Assembly: GCA_028821775.1 (NCBI GenBank)
Contig: JAPKFB010000011.1
Span: forward strand, 1 to 64,000
Source of the DNA: Roseibacillus sp.
GTDB taxonomy: Bacteria; Verrucomicrobiota; Verrucomicrobiia; Verrucomicrobiales; Akkermansiaceae
Reading direction: 5' to 3'
Length of the DNA stretch: 64,000 nucleotides
Part shown: one piece after another, positions 30,870 through 41,424 of the stretch
How positions within the stretch are numbered: the stretch's first letter is position 1
Layout of the letters: every line of letters starts with the position of its first letter
Notes under the pieces: model-generated
Database searches by the model: none
What the model saw: the letters and a program-made list of their open reading frames with translations, nothing else
What the model was told of the DNA's origin: nothing
Translations under genes and position numbers: made by a program

Positions 30870-32333
30870 TCACGCCAAAATGTCATCAATCACGGTTCCA
30901 AAGTCCCGTTCGAGACGCTTGTGGTCGGGCACCCACAGGCGATCCGGCTGCAATCCCATCTGATGGAGCAAGGTGGCGTGCACATCGGTGACGTAATGTG
31001 GATTCTCGGTCGCGTGAAACCCAATCTCGTCGGTTGCGCCATGCACCACCCCTCCTTGCACACCACCGCCGGCCATCCAGACGCTGAATCCATAAGGATG
31101 GTGATCGCGCCCATCCTTATTCTGCGTTCCCGGCGTGCGTCCGAACTCCGTCGCAAACACCACCAGGGTTTCCTCTAGAAGACCGCGCTGCTTGAGATCC
31201 TTCAACAAGCCCGCGATTGGCTTGTCGACTTGTCTGGCCAATTTGGCGTGCCCCTTTTTCAGTCCGGAATGCTGATCCCACGCCCCCGCCGCCCCCCCAC
31301 CGTGCATGATCTGAATGAAACGGACTCCCCGCTCCACAAAGCGTCGGGTCGCAAGAAGCTGTTCTCCGAACGGCTTCGTCGCAGCGTCATCGAGACCATA
31401 CAGTTTCCGCGTCCCTTCCGACTCACTCTGAAAATCGATCACCCCGGGCACCGCCGTCTGCATGCGGAATGCCAACTCGTAAGATTTAATCCGAGCCTCC
31501 AGGGCCGCGTCGTGAGGAAACTTGCCACTGGTGAGCTTGTTGAGTCGATGGACCAGATCAAACTCCAGGCGCTGCTCGTGGTGAGGCAAGTCCCCCTCCG
31601 GCTTGGCATAGTCGAGCGGGTTCTTCTGATCCACCTTGAGCGTCACCGGATCATAGATCGGACCGAGATAGTGCCCGTCACTGCGGTCAAAAAAACGCGG
31701 CCCCATGCTGATGAATTGCGGCAGGTTCTCATTGAGGGTTCCCAAGCCGTAGTTTACCCATGCTCCAATCGTGGGCACCGGAGGATCGAGCATGTGGCGT
31801 CCGGAATGAAATTGCACCTGCGCCCCATGATTGTCATCGGTGGTCCACATCGAGCGGATGACCGCGATGTCATCAATGCAGCCGCCGATGTGCGGAAACC
31901 AGTCGCTCACCTCGATCCCGCTTTGGCCGTATTTCTTGAACCCCACCTGAAGGGGATAGAGTTCATTGCGCTGCTGACCGTTGGCATCATTCACCACCAC
32001 CACGCGCACTTTCTTCAGCAACTCCGGATCCTGCACTGAGGCGAACTCCGTCTCCGGGATCGTCTTTCCCGCCAACTCCGTGAGCTTCGGCTTGGGGTCG
32101 AAGCTTTCCATGTGACTCACTCCCCCGCGCATGAACAGCCAGATCACGCTCTTGGCCTTGGGCACATGATGTGCCCTCCCATTCGGAGCCCTCCAGCGTT
32201 CCGCGCCATAGCCTTGCCCACTCAGCAAGCTCCCCAAGGCCAATCCCCCGAACCCAAGAGCATTTCCCTTAAGAAATCGCCGCCGGCTGAGCGCCTCCTG
32301 GAGTTCCGCATCCATGCTATCGAATCGTGACAA
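30870..32333 (-). CDS. DUF1501 protein with Tat-type signal (copy 2)
   Basis: Protein of 487 residues with leader [20 protein letters not shown] and the DUF1501 blocks [39 protein letters not shown] and [13 protein letters not shown]. Its start lies inside the end of the upstream PSCyt1/DUF1553 gene (17-bp overlap), so the two are probably translationally coupled. It is clearly diverged from copy 1 and is not a recent duplicate. DUF1501 and DUF1549/DUF1553 genes usually come as adjacent pairs in this phylum. Confidence 0.9.
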   Translation of the reverse strand: MSRFDSMDAELQEALSRRRFLKGNALGFGGLALGSLLSGQGYGAERWRAPNGRAHHVPKAKSVIWLFMRGGVSHMESFDPKPKLTELAGKTIPETEFASVQDPELLKKVRVVVVNDANGQQRNELYPLQVGFKKYGQSGIEVSDWFPHIGGCIDDIAVIRSMWTTDDNHGAQVQFHSGRHMLDPPVPTIGAWVNYGLGTLNENLPQFISMGPRFFDRSDGHYLGPIYDPVTLKVDQKNPLDYAKPEGDLPHHEQRLEFDLVHRLNKLTSGKFPHDAALEARIKSYELAFRMQTAVPGVIDFQSESEGTRKLYGLDDAATKPFGEQLLATRRFVERGVRFIQIMHGGGAAGAWDQHSGLKKGHAKLARQVDKPIAGLLKDLKQRGLLEETLVVFATEFGRTPGTQNKDGRDHHPYGFSVWMAGGGVQGGVVHGATDEIGFHATENPHYVTDVHATLLHQMGLQPDRLWVPDHKRLERDFGTVIDDILA

Positions 32334-35300
32334 AATCGTTATGGTTCAACAAGGCGTGCACCAGCCGCACTCTCACCCGGGCATCGAGTTCCGCCCCCTT
32401 GGTTGCCCTTCGCAAACTCTCGCAAAACTCCATACAAGCCGCGCGCTCCTCTCCATCCGGCTTTCGACAGAGAATAATTTCAAACAAGTCGCCGATGAAC
32501 TGGTCCAAGTCCCCACCCTCCTCTCGAAACCGGATCGCAATCTTCTGCGCCAATTCCAAGGCGAGCTTGCTGTTGGAGAGGGCCAAGGCCTGCTGCGGAA
32601 CGATGCTCTCCTTCCGTCGATAACAGCGCAGATGATCCGCCCCATCAAACATGCTGAGAAACTTGTTCTTGTCATCCCGCGAATGCCGAAAGTAGAGACT
32701 CCGCCGGGAGCCCCCCGTCATGGGATCGAGTGAGGGACCGCCCACCTTGCGGTCGAGCGTGCCCGCCAGCTGGAGCAAACTATCGCGCACCACCTCCGCC
32801 TCCATGCGACGCGTATTCGCTCTCCAGTATGAACGGTTTTCGGCATCGCTCTTCATCGCCACCTCGGCCCCGATCTTGGAAGAACTCAGGCGATAGGCCC
32901 TGGAAGTCACCATCAGCCGATGCAAGTGGCGCAAACTCCATCCGGAGGCAATAAACTCCGCGGCAAGGTAGTCGAGCAGTTCAGCCTGCAGCGGACGTTT
33001 TGCCCGTCTCCCAAAATCGAATACAGACTCCACCAGCGGCTCACCGAAGTGCCTCATCCAGACGTGATTCACCGCCACGCGGGCCGTGAGCGGATTCTCC
33101 CGATGGGTGATCCACTTCGCCAACATCGTGCGCCGCCCCGAACTTTTCTCCGGCCAAATGCTGGGATACTGCGCAAACTTGTGAGCCGGAGATTCGAGCG
33201 CCTTGCGCGAGGCTCTCAAGGCCTTGTATTCCCCCTTCGTCGCTTCGCCCTCACCAAGATCCCGTCCCGCTGCTCGCGCACGATCAATGGCGATCGTTGC
33301 TTCCAAGCGCGCGAGCTGGGCCGTCTCAGACCCCACCTTGGCCCGGGCGACCTTGGGAGTCAGGGCCACCCCCTTCCCCACCGGCTGCAGCACAAATCCT
33401 TCCGGAAGTGCTCGGAGCTTCAAGGAATCAAATTCAACCACCGCATCAAATCCTGAAATCGCGAGATGCCCGTCCGGGTGGCGCTTCGGCAATTCGTAGG
33501 CCAGGACAAATTCCTGGTTCAACCACACATTCAACAAGCGACCTCGTACCGCAAATTTGAGTTCGTAGGGTTCCCCCACCCGAACCGGTGCCTTCACCTT
33601 GCCCTTGGCCGGATACTGGTCCTTCCCCTTCACCCTGTGCGAAACCTGCACCTTGGGATCCGGCCCGTGCGCACTGGTGTAAACCTGGTGCTGATCGGAA
33701 CCCGAGTTGATTCGATCAAAGCACACGCCGACAGACTTGAAGGTCGTCCCACTCGTCACCGTGTAGCGGCAGGTCACTTCGAAATCACGCGGGTGAGGAT
33801 TACGGGTTTGCACCACCTTGCGTTCCCGGTTGGCGACCACCACGTGGAGCGCGCCCTCCCGGTATTTCCAGTGCTCGCCAGTCACTTCCCACTTCTTCTC
33901 GTCCGGCCCATCAAATTCATCGTGAATCAGGTAGTGCGATTCGTCCCTGGCCACGTCCTCCTCGTTTCCCTTCGTCTTCTCAACGCGGGCCAGTTCCCGA
34001 CGCGCCTTCTCCAGATTCTCATTCGCCTCGGCCAGGCGCGCCTCCTGCACATCCCGCCGCGCTCCCGGAACCCACGCCGAGTAAGGCAATTTCACCTCCG
34101 TGATCTTCGGTGCGAAACTTGCAAAGAGAATCGGGACCCCCGCTTCGATCGATTTCCCCTTGTCGGGATTCTTCTCATCTCCCCGCAGATGCAACCAGGT
34201 CGAGGCCTCAAGGTGATTGTCAAACACGCGGGGGATGCCGTCCTTCTCGAAATCAGACTCCCCGGCCACCTCGTCCAGGCGCACCTGATGCGGCTCAAAG
34301 ATCGCCCGGAAGCGATAGTAGTCGGTCATCTCGATTGGATCATACTTGTGATCATGACACTTCGCGCAATTCATGGTGAGCCCAAGAAACGCTTTCGAGG
34401 TGTGCTCGATGGTGTTGTCAAGCCAGCTGGTCCGATTGAAGAGATAGTAATTGCGCGCAAGGAATCCCGTGGCCCGCACCGTGTCCAAATCCTCCGGAGC
34501 AAGTTCGTCACCTGCCAACATCTCGTGGATCATTCGGTCGTAGCCCTTGTCCTCATTCAGCGCTTCGATAATCCAGTCCCGCCAATGCCAAATGTGTTTC
34601 TGGCTGTTGCGCAACTGTTTGTTCAATCCGTACCAGTCGCTGTAGCGCCACACATCCATCCAATGCCTCGCCCAGCGCTCACCGTGATGTGGACTCTCCA
34701 AGAGCTCATCGACAATCTCCCCCCACCTCCGTGGATCGCGCAGTTGCTCCTGCGAAGGCGGCAACCCCACCAAATCGAGATAGAGCCGGCGAATCAGGAG
34801 CGGGCGGACCGCTTCCGGCTGCCTGTCGAGGGCGAACTCCCTTCGCTTGACCCCCAAAAAGGCATCAATCGGATTCTCCTCCTCCGAGGCCGGAACGGCA
34901 GGGCGCTCGATCCTTTGGAAGGCCCAGTGGCTCCTCGGATCGTCTTCCCCCGCCTCGTTCTCAGGAAGGGGAGCACCCGCGGAGATCCAGTTCCGAATCA
35001 CGTCGAGCTCTCTCTTGGTCAAGGGCTTGCCTTCGGGTGGCATGCGCTCTTCCGAATCTTCGTGGGCGAGTCGCGCCAGCAATTCGCTCCCCTCCGGATC
35101 CTTGGGCGCAACGATCGGCCCCTCCTTTCCCCCTTCGAGAATCGCAACCGCAGTATCAAGACGCAGTCCGCTCTTCTGCTTCAACGCGCCATGACAGGAG
35201 TAGCAGCGCTCCTTCAGCACCGGCTTGATGTCGCGCAGGTAGTCAACCGCCGTTCCCTCAGCCGCGGCCACTACCCCGGAGAGCAGCAGGGCCACGGCCA

Positions 35301-35337
35301 TCCCAGCCTGTCGTCCTCGCACTTCCAACCCAGCCAT
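32317..35337 (-). CDS. PSCyt1/DUF1549/DUF1553 protein with inserted concanavalin-like domain
   Basis: Exported protein of 1006 residues. After the leader, a Planctomycete cytochrome C domain carries CYSCH (45-49). DUF1549 follows ([17 protein letters not shown]) with a second CxxCH, CAKCH. A domain of about 200 residues not present in the neighbouring paralogue is inserted: it begins near [19 protein letters not shown] and ends near [12 protein letters not shown], and resembles DUF1080-type sugar-binding/hydrolase folds. DUF1553 closes the protein ([17 protein letters not shown]). Heme binding is predicted; the reaction is not known. It ends inside the DUF1501 copy 2 start. Confidence 0.88.
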   Translation of the reverse strand: MAGLEVRGRQAGMAVALLLSGVVAAAEGTAVDYLRDIKPVLKERCYSCHGALKQKSGLRLDTAVAILEGGKEGPIVAPKDPEGSELLARLAHEDSEERMPPEGKPLTKRELDVIRNWISAGAPLPENEAGEDDPRSHWAFQRIERPAVPASEEENPIDAFLGVKRREFALDRQPEAVRPLLIRRLYLDLVGLPPSQEQLRDPRRWGEIVDELLESPHHGERWARHWMDVWRYSDWYGLNKQLRNSQKHIWHWRDWIIEALNEDKGYDRMIHEMLAGDELAPEDLDTVRATGFLARNYYLFNRTSWLDNTIEHTSKAFLGLTMNCAKCHDHKYDPIEMTDYYRFRAIFEPHQVRLDEVAGESDFEKDGIPRVFDNHLEASTWLHLRGDEKNPDKGKSIEAGVPILFASFAPKITEVKLPYSAWVPGARRDVQEARLAEANENLEKARRELARVEKTKGNEEDVARDESHYLIHDEFDGPDEKKWEVTGEHWKYREGALHVVVANRERKVVQTRNPHPRDFEVTCRYTVTSGTTFKSVGVCFDRINSGSDQHQVYTSAHGPDPKVQVSHRVKGKDQYPAKGKVKAPVRVGEPYELKFAVRGRLLNVWLNQEFVLAYELPKRHPDGHLAISGFDAVVEFDSLKLRALPEGFVLQPVGKGVALTPKVARAKVGSETAQLARLEATIAIDRARAAGRDLGEGEATKGEYKALRASRKALESPAHKFAQYPSIWPEKSSGRRTMLAKWITHRENPLTARVAVNHVWMRHFGEPLVESVFDFGRRAKRPLQAELLDYLAAEFIASGWSLRHLHRLMVTSRAYRLSSSKIGAEVAMKSDAENRSYWRANTRRMEAEVVRDSLLQLAGTLDRKVGGPSLDPMTGGSRRSLYFRHSRDDKNKFLSMFDGADHLRCYRRKESIVPQQALALSNSKLALELAQKIAIRFREEGGDLDQFIGDLFEIILCRKPDGEERAACMEFCESLRRATKGAELDARVRVRLVHALLNHNDFVTIR

Positions 35338-35370
35338 CGCAAGGATAAGAACGCGGATTCGCGAGGAAAT

Positions 35371-37686
35371 CTATTCGATATACAGAAATTCGTTGCTCGC
35401 AAAGAACGCCCGCACCAGAGCCGCCCATGCCTTGTTCTGGGCCCTCTTCCCTGCCTGGGCCGCATAGGAACTCACAAAACTTTCGATTTGCGCGGCTTCT
35501 CCGGCACGAGCAGAGCGACCATACAGATGCAGGATCATCCACCGGGCCCGGTCTTGATCACTCGCCCCGTCAGTCGCGCCCAACAGGATTTCGGAAAGCT
35601 TGTGGGACGCCTCATGCACCAAGGGGCTGTTCATGAGAAAGAGCGCCTGCGGCGTGACCGTCGAGGTCTTACGGTCGCCATCCGACACCGAAGGGTCTGA
35701 AAAATCGAAGGCATTCAGGCCATCGTATCCCGCACTTCGAATGACCGGGAGATAGACCGCGCGCCGGGGGCTCCTGCTCCATTCCACCATCTTCCCCTTG
35801 TCGATATACTCAGTCGATCCCCTCACAATCATCCCGCCACCCATCGTAAGATCGAGCCGATTGGATTTAAAGAGAATCGAGTCTCGCAACACTTCCGCCT
35901 CCACTCGCCGCGGCTTCCAACGCGCAAATAATTTGTTCTCCGGATCCTTCCCCCGTGCCCTCTCCGAAAGGGCCCCTTGCCGGTAAGTCGCCGAGTTCAT
36001 GAGTTCACGGTGAATTGATTTGAGCGACCACTCGGAGGAGACCAACTTCCTCGCCAGGTAGTCCAAGAGCTTGGGATGACTTGGGCGCGCACCCAACTCC
36101 CCAAAGTTGTCCGGAGTGGCGACCAGTCCCCTTCCAAAGTGCCATCGCCAGAGCCGATTGACGATCACGCGCGCCGTGAGGGGATGCTCCGCACTTGCAA
36201 TCCAGCGCGCCAGCTCAAGCCTCCCGCTTTGTTTCTCGGGCATGGGGGCCTGATTCAGCCCCGCGATGACCGGCAGGACGCGACGCGGAACGCGCTCCCC
36301 CAAGGTGAGATAGTTACCGCGCAAATGCACCTTGGCATCGACTGTCGCATCCTCAGTCACTCCCATCACGCGATGCCGCGGCGGCAGTTTCTTGCGCAAC
36401 TCCTCGACCTCCTTCTTCAAGCTCTCCTTGTCCTCCTTCGCGGTCTTCTTGTCGTCGCGCTTGACCTCCAATTCCTTGAGCTCACGCCAGGATTTCAGGG
36501 TCGCTTCATCAGAAAGTTCGTACTCGTGATATTGCGCCACCACGGTGTACTTGGTCAGGGTCTTGGTGGAGAGGAAGATGCCGGCCAATCCGTAATAGTC
36601 CGCGGTCGAGACGGGGTCGAACTTGTGATCGTGACATCGCGCACACCCCAGGGTCATTCCCATGAACGCCCGGCCCATGGTATCGATTTGTTCGTCGACG
36701 ATGTCGCGACGCATTTTGTCCGGATCATCACAGGCCAGCATCTTCGGCCCCACTGACAGGAAACCCAACCCCACCGTTCTCGCCTGCTTTTCCTCCACGT
36801 TTTCACTCGCCAACAAATCTCCGGCGATCTGTTCGACGATGAACTGGTCAAACCGCAAGTCCTCATTGAAGGAGGCAATGACATAGTCGCGATAGCGCCA
36901 CGCATTGGGATGCGCAATGTCCTCATCCATTCCGTTGGAATCCGAGTAGCGGGCCACATCCAGCCAGTGCCTTCCCCAACGCTCCCCGTAGCGCGGGGAG
37001 GCCAAGATCTTGTCGATCAATTGCTCCCAGGCGTCGCGCCGATCATCGCCAAGGAAGGCCTGCAGTTGCTCCGTGGTCGGCGGCAGCCCATGCAGATCCA
37101 GATAGGCTCGCCGCACCAGGGTGCGCCGAGCAGCTTCCGCCGCTGGCGCAAGACCCGCACTCTCCATCTTGGCAAGCGTGAATCGATCGATCTCCCTCCG
37201 CGGCCAACTCTCATCCCGGACCGCCGGCGGCTCGTGATCCACCGGCGCCACCAAGGACCAGAACTTGCGGCCCGCCTCATAGTCGATTCCGGGCTCCACG
37301 GCGACCTCTCCCTCCGGCTCGACCCGGGGATCAGGCGCTCCAATGGCAATCCACTCTCGCAACAGTCCGATCAACGAATCGTCCAACTTCCCCTTGGGAG
37401 GCATCTGCAAATCAGAGTCCCGATAGGAGAGCGCCTTGATCATCCGGCTCTCCTCCGGCTTTCCGGGCATGAGGATCGCTCCGGAATCTCCTCCTTTCAT
37501 CACTCCCGCTCGCGAGTCGAGCAGCAAGCCACCCTTCAATTTCTTGGCCCGTACCGAGTGGCACTCATAGCAATGTTCCGCCAAGAGCGGCCGGATCTTC
37601 GATTCAAAGAATGCCATGCCGTCATCGGCCCAGGCACTCGAAGGCAGAACGGCAATGAGCCCAAATATGTGTCTTCCCAATCGCAT
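35371..37686 (-). CDS. PSCyt1/DUF1549/DUF1553 protein
   Basis: Exported protein of 771 residues of standard architecture. PSCyt1 carries the heme motif CYECH (39-43). DUF1549 carries RRAYLDLHGLPPTTEQL and a second motif, CARCH, in TLGCARCHDHKFDPV. A charged coiled segment rich in Lys and Glu follows, then DUF1553 (VNRLWRWHFGRGLVATP). The frame is open to 37752, but the ATG at 37686 precedes the signal peptide (HIFGLIAVLPSSAWA). It lies 33 bp upstream of its longer paralogue. Function of the family is unresolved; a redox enzyme acting on a polysaccharide-derived substrate is a common proposal. Confidence 0.88.
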   Translation of the reverse strand: MRLGRHIFGLIAVLPSSAWADDGMAFFESKIRPLLAEHCYECHSVRAKKLKGGLLLDSRAGVMKGGDSGAILMPGKPEESRMIKALSYRDSDLQMPPKGKLDDSLIGLLREWIAIGAPDPRVEPEGEVAVEPGIDYEAGRKFWSLVAPVDHEPPAVRDESWPRREIDRFTLAKMESAGLAPAAEAARRTLVRRAYLDLHGLPPTTEQLQAFLGDDRRDAWEQLIDKILASPRYGERWGRHWLDVARYSDSNGMDEDIAHPNAWRYRDYVIASFNEDLRFDQFIVEQIAGDLLASENVEEKQARTVGLGFLSVGPKMLACDDPDKMRRDIVDEQIDTMGRAFMGMTLGCARCHDHKFDPVSTADYYGLAGIFLSTKTLTKYTVVAQYHEYELSDEATLKSWRELKELEVKRDDKKTAKEDKESLKKEVEELRKKLPPRHRVMGVTEDATVDAKVHLRGNYLTLGERVPRRVLPVIAGLNQAPMPEKQSGRLELARWIASAEHPLTARVIVNRLWRWHFGRGLVATPDNFGELGARPSHPKLLDYLARKLVSSEWSLKSIHRELMNSATYRQGALSERARGKDPENKLFARWKPRRVEAEVLRDSILFKSNRLDLTMGGGMIVRGSTEYIDKGKMVEWSRSPRRAVYLPVIRSAGYDGLNAFDFSDPSVSDGDRKTSTVTPQALFLMNSPLVHEASHKLSEILLGATDGASDQDRARWMILHLYGRSARAGEAAQIESFVSSYAAQAGKRAQNKAWAALVRAFFASNEFLYIE

Positions 37687-37989
37687 GACCCAAGAACCGG
37701 CGGCCTCTCGCTGCCGATATGGGCAATCTACGCTAGGAATGCACTCTCCCATTCATCCCATCATCGTTCGTCTCTCACAAGGGGCCGTTACTCCACGGCG
37801 CGCACTTGGAAGAAGAGCCTCGGTTCAGCCAGCAGGGAGGGGCACGTTTACTCTCCTTGCCTGCCCCACCCTGACCCCCTCGATTGTCAGGCGGGGTGGC
37901 GGGGCCTTGACCAGGATGCCTTCGGGGTTGAACAAGGGGCTGCGATCCCTCGTTCCGGGGCGATCGCCCGCTGCGCCCCCATCACGCGC
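37687..37989. other. intergenic spacer with GC-rich hairpin
   Basis: 303 bp between the metallopeptidase stop and the PSCyt1 gene, both on the minus strand. No protein-like frame. A hairpin at about 37864-37900 pairs CTGAC (37871-37875) with GTCAG (37886-37890) and extends through CCACC/GGTGG with a bulge. It could end the metallopeptidase transcript and separate it from the PSCyt1/DUF1501 genes, but lacks a T-run. Confidence 0.35.
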
Positions 37990-39141
37990 TTACTCCCCGA
38001 TCTTCTTGCCCGGCCGCTTCAAATCGTGCTTATCGTAGAGACGCTGCCAGAAGTCGTGCCAATACTTGTCGTAATAATCATTGGCCGCATTCTTGATGTG
38101 CACCGGGTCCACCACTTTCGGAGACCTCTTCGGATCAAATCCCACGAGGTGATCACTCCCTGCCCGTTCGCGGGGTGAGACGAACTTCCACTCGGTTTTT
38201 CCCATCACTTCCTCGCAGAGCCTGGCCAGTTCGGGATCGTATTTCTTGAGCTGCTCCCGGGTATGAATGTGATTGTGGTCATGATCCATGGTGCGATTGG
38301 TGTCGTACCAACATTGAAACCCTTCCGCCCAGTACTCCGAGCGATTAGAGCCCGCGTAGCAGCGTTTCTCCCCACCGAACATGATGAGGACCTTGTCCTC
38401 GCCCGTGATCTTCACCTTGAAGTGCGTCGCTTTCCCATTGACCAGGATGTCTCCGCTCTCGAGGCACTTTCGGATGAGCTCCGGGGACTCCCTGGGAAAC
38501 CAATTCAACAAGGCCTCATACAGGCTGACCGGGGTATTTCCTTCCACGCGGCGAAAGCGCTGCGCTGCCAGCCCATCATTCCAGATCCCTCTTTCCTTCG
38601 CGGTCTTGAAGGTCGCGGTGAGGCGTTCCTGCTGCTCCTTGCTGAATCCGGCCCCGTGCACGACGTGCCCAAACTCGTGAATGAGGATGCTCTCAATCTG
38701 CATTCCACCCTCGTATTCGAGAACATCCTCCTCCGCGAAGAAGACGGTGGGCCGGCCTCCCTTCCAAGTCAGAAACCCCCGGCTGCGCCAGTTGTAAAAA
38801 TCCAACTCCTTCCCCTTCTTATCGGTCCCAAACTGCGGCACCTCGGAAGTGAGCTCCTTGTGCCCGACCAGAAGACAAAGCACCTTGCGGTCCCGCACCC
38901 GCTGCGCCACGGTCTGGTCGATGCTCTTCATGATCATCTCAAACTGGTAGGCCGCTTCAAGATGAGTAAAATCGCTGACCTTCTCCGAAGTCGCGATCAG
39001 GATGTCCTGCACCAAGGTCCCCTTCTTGTAGAAGGCGGGGTCGAGCTTGTACTCGTCGCGCTGCTCCTTGGTGAGCGGCTTCACTTCGTGAGCACTGACG
39101 AGAGAGCCAAGCCCCAGCAGGATAAAAATGAACTTTTTCAT
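37990..39141 (-). CDS. exported zinc metallopeptidase-like protein (HEFGH)
   Basis: Protein of 383 residues with a signal peptide (KKFIFILLGLGSLVSA). SILIHEFGHVVHG gives the zinc motif HExxH. A downstream EYWAEGFQCWYD, separated by about 130 residues, could supply the third ligand (Glu), as in gluzincins or lethal-factor-like enzymes. Between them lies SGDILVNGKATHFKV followed by GEDKVLIMFGG, resembling a small S4-like fold. A His-rich DHDHNHIHT follows the third ligand. Substrate unknown. The ATG at 39141 is preferred; the frame opens at 39177. It follows the beta-propeller gene by 60 bp. Confidence 0.75.
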   Translation of the reverse strand: MKKFIFILLGLGSLVSAHEVKPLTKEQRDEYKLDPAFYKKGTLVQDILIATSEKVSDFTHLEAAYQFEMIMKSIDQTVAQRVRDRKVLCLLVGHKELTSEVPQFGTDKKGKELDFYNWRSRGFLTWKGGRPTVFFAEEDVLEYEGGMQIESILIHEFGHVVHGAGFSKEQQERLTATFKTAKERGIWNDGLAAQRFRRVEGNTPVSLYEALLNWFPRESPELIRKCLESGDILVNGKATHFKVKITGEDKVLIMFGGEKRCYAGSNRSEYWAEGFQCWYDTNRTMDHDHNHIHTREQLKKYDPELARLCEEVMGKTEWKFVSPRERAGSDHLVGFDPKRSPKVVDPVHIKNAANDYYDKYWHDFWQRLYDKHDLKRPGKKIGE

Positions 39142-39201
39142 AGGTGATCGTCGACAGTTCACCTCATTCAGAACCAACCGACAACCAATACCTCCCTCTT
39201 C

Positions 39202-40458
39202 TCACTTCTCCGTGAAGCACATCAGGTGGGTATCGCTGCGCAGGAGAATCTGGTCTCCCACCGGCACCGGTGAGGCGATGATGCGCGCTCCAAACTCGCG
39301 CTCAAAGAGCACCTTGAGATTCTGGTCGAGATCCGCCACGAAGAACTTTCCATCTTCCCGGGCGGCGTAAATCTTGCCATCGGCTATGGTGGGCGAGGAA
39401 TAATAGCTCTGCGCTCCGCGGGGAAGCTTGTTGCTCCAAATCGTTTTGCCGGACTTGGGATCGATACAGTGAACCTCGCCCCGGTCCCCGAGGATGTATA
39501 CCTTCCCATCATAGACCGCCGGAGTGGGAACAAAGCATCCCGACTTGTCACCGCGCTCCCACGCTCGATGGGTCGCGGTCACATCACCTCTTCCTCCAAG
39601 CTTCACCCCCGCGAGGTGACTTCCCCGTCCATAGGGGACCACCACGGTGTCACCAACCACCACCGAGGAGGCCACGACCACCCAGTTACTCTTCCCCTTC
39701 GGATTGAAGCCCGCACACTCCGAGATGAGCTTGCCGCTCTTCGCCTCATGAGTCGTCACCCGCTCCGCACCCCAGACCACGATCACTTCCCGACCATCCT
39801 GCTGCACGACATGCGGCGTCGCGTAACTGTGATCGCCCTCCGTCGGAGTCTCATAGGTGCGATCCACGTTCCAGACTTCCTCTCCCGAATCCTTATCGAA
39901 GGCCACCAGGAAGCCCTTGCGATCATTCATGACTGCCACCAGGACGTGCTCCCTGGTGAGAACGGGTGAGGTCCCGAGATCCCAGTATAGAGTGTCCTTG
40001 CCATAAAGATTCTGAAGGTTTTTCTGCCAAAGCACGTTGCCCTTGAAATCGAGCGCGCCCAGATTTCCGCTCTTGAAGTAGGCAAAGATAGACTTCCCAT
40101 CGGTCACCGCTGACGAGTTGCTGCTGGAGCCGTTGCGATGCTTCCCCTTCCGAAGCGAACCAAACTTGGCCTCCCAGACTTTGTTCCCCTTCCAGTCATA
40201 GGTGATCACCCCGTCCTGTCCCCCAAGGGGCGTGGTCAGGATGATGAGGTCATCCCACGCGATGGGCGTCGAACACCCCTTCCCCGGAAGCTTCGTCTGC
40301 CAGACGAGATGCTCATCATCAAGCTTGGCGGGATAGGATCCGTTCGGCGCGGAGCCGGCATCGTTTACGCCGCGCCACGAAGGCCAACGCAGATTCTCGG
40401 CATTCAATGACCATGCGGAAACCGCAAGCAGTCCAAAGATAAAAAACGACTTCATCAT
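39202..40458 (-). CDS. PQQ-type beta-propeller repeat protein
   Basis: Exported protein of 418 residues. A signal peptide (FFIFGLLAVSAWSLNA) is followed by WPSWRGVNDAG, the usual opening of Verrucomicrobial/Planctomycete PQQ-like propellers. Propeller blades recur with the tryptophan-docking pattern (GALDFKGNVLWQKNL, VAFDKDSGEEVWNVD, HCIDPKSGKTIWSNKL). PQQ-ligand and catalytic residues cannot be confirmed, so it may be structural instead of a dehydrogenase. It is the first gene of the minus-strand cluster. Confidence 0.85.
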   Translation of the reverse strand: MMKSFFIFGLLAVSAWSLNAENLRWPSWRGVNDAGSAPNGSYPAKLDDEHLVWQTKLPGKGCSTPIAWDDLIILTTPLGGQDGVITYDWKGNKVWEAKFGSLRKGKHRNGSSSNSSAVTDGKSIFAYFKSGNLGALDFKGNVLWQKNLQNLYGKDTLYWDLGTSPVLTREHVLVAVMNDRKGFLVAFDKDSGEEVWNVDRTYETPTEGDHSYATPHVVQQDGREVIVVWGAERVTTHEAKSGKLISECAGFNPKGKSNWVVVASSVVVGDTVVVPYGRGSHLAGVKLGGRGDVTATHRAWERGDKSGCFVPTPAVYDGKVYILGDRGEVHCIDPKSGKTIWSNKLPRGAQSYYSSPTIADGKIYAAREDGKFFVADLDQNLKVLFEREFGARIIASPVPVGDQILLRSDTHLMCFTEK

Positions 40459-41247
40459 TCGAGAGGGTTGAGTACGCGGCCCACCCTTTCATCCAACCAC
40501 CCATTCGACAAGTCTACTCCTCCCTCCTCCTCCCATCGGGTGCTCTGGAGAAAACCCCTCGCCCGCGTCATCCCGTCGTCCCATAGATCCCTTGATTGAT
40601 CGCCTGAGCGAACCCTTCCTCCCGGAGAAGCCTCTCCTGGTTGGCCACATATGCGGATCATTCCGGATCTTCAATCATATCGTGCGATCCTCCGACCTTA
40701 ATCACCTCTCGCACGGAGGCCCTGCAGGGGCTGCGGAAATGATCGCCGCCTGGTTCGGAGTCTCGGGCAAAGAGGATCCCAATCGCGCGATTTGATTCGG
40801 TAGTGAACCCTTGGACCTAGACCCGGGTGCACTCGTGCTCTGCAGCGTAGCCCGCGAGCACAAAGATGGCCTCCTTGATGCGATATTCATATCGGGATGG
40901 AAAGATCCACCAGAATCCCGGCACCGCCATCACCCCCAGCACGGCGAGTGCTGAAATCAGGATAGAGCGTGTTCGAAGAGCACTCATTAGTCAGCCCCCC
41001 TGACAGCACGGACCTCCACTCCCGGAGAAGAGGAATGACGGGAGGGTGCGACAACCCACTCGCTCTACACAGCTTACAAATGGGAAGAAGGATCCCAATC
41101 CGAGCCCTTCACTTGCCCGCTCATTTCGACTCCCCGGAGGCGGCTCCGATCAAAAAATAAATCATTTGCTGATAATCGAGCACACCATGAAAACCGAACA
41201 ACCTAACCATCATTGTTTTGGTCGTCCCGACATCCGGGTTCCGTTAA
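40459..41247. other. long gene-poor region
   Basis: About 790 bp between the beta-propeller gene and the carboxypeptidase. Apart from the small membrane protein frame at 40817-40987 (minus), no frame has convincing protein character. A plus frame at 40592-40795 is open for 67 codons but has no recognisable content. Confidence 0.5.
40817..40987 (-). CDS. possible 56-residue single-span membrane protein
   Basis: Minus-strand ATG at 40987 opens a 56-codon frame ending in TAG. The product starts MSALRTRS, then a hydrophobic stretch (ILISALAVLGVMAVPGFWW), then a soluble tail with GYAAEHEC. The positive N-terminus followed by a membrane span is what a real small membrane protein would show. No clear ribosome-binding site and no identified homologue. 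Confidence 0.35.
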   Translation of the reverse strand: MSALRTRSILISALAVLGVMAVPGFWWIFPSRYEYRIKEAIFVLAGYAAEHECTRV

Positions 41248-41424
41248 GATCTCCCAATCCGACGCTTCGCCCTTACAGCTCTCGGAACGATCGCGATCTC
41301 AACTGCGGCGGCCGCTCCACTTTCATATTTTCTCCCGGCCAAAGATTACCGGGAGGAGATCCCCCTGCCTTCGTCTGTCGTTGGGCATGAGATCGGCGCG
41401 TGGCACCTGCGACACGATCAACTG

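Noticed and set aside
29401-32333. Recent tandem duplication of the two DUF1501 genes
   Set aside because: They share only family motifs; lengths, leaders and most of the sequence differ, so they are old paralogues.
33466-35700. 744-codon open frame antisense to the longer PSCyt1/DUF1553 gene
   Set aside because: It mirrors the sense gene over its whole length, has no recognisable domain, and such antisense frames are expected from GC-rich codon bias.
40592-40795. 67-codon plus-strand frame in the 40.5-41.2 kb gap
   Set aside because: No motif, no ribosome-binding site and no co-directional partner.
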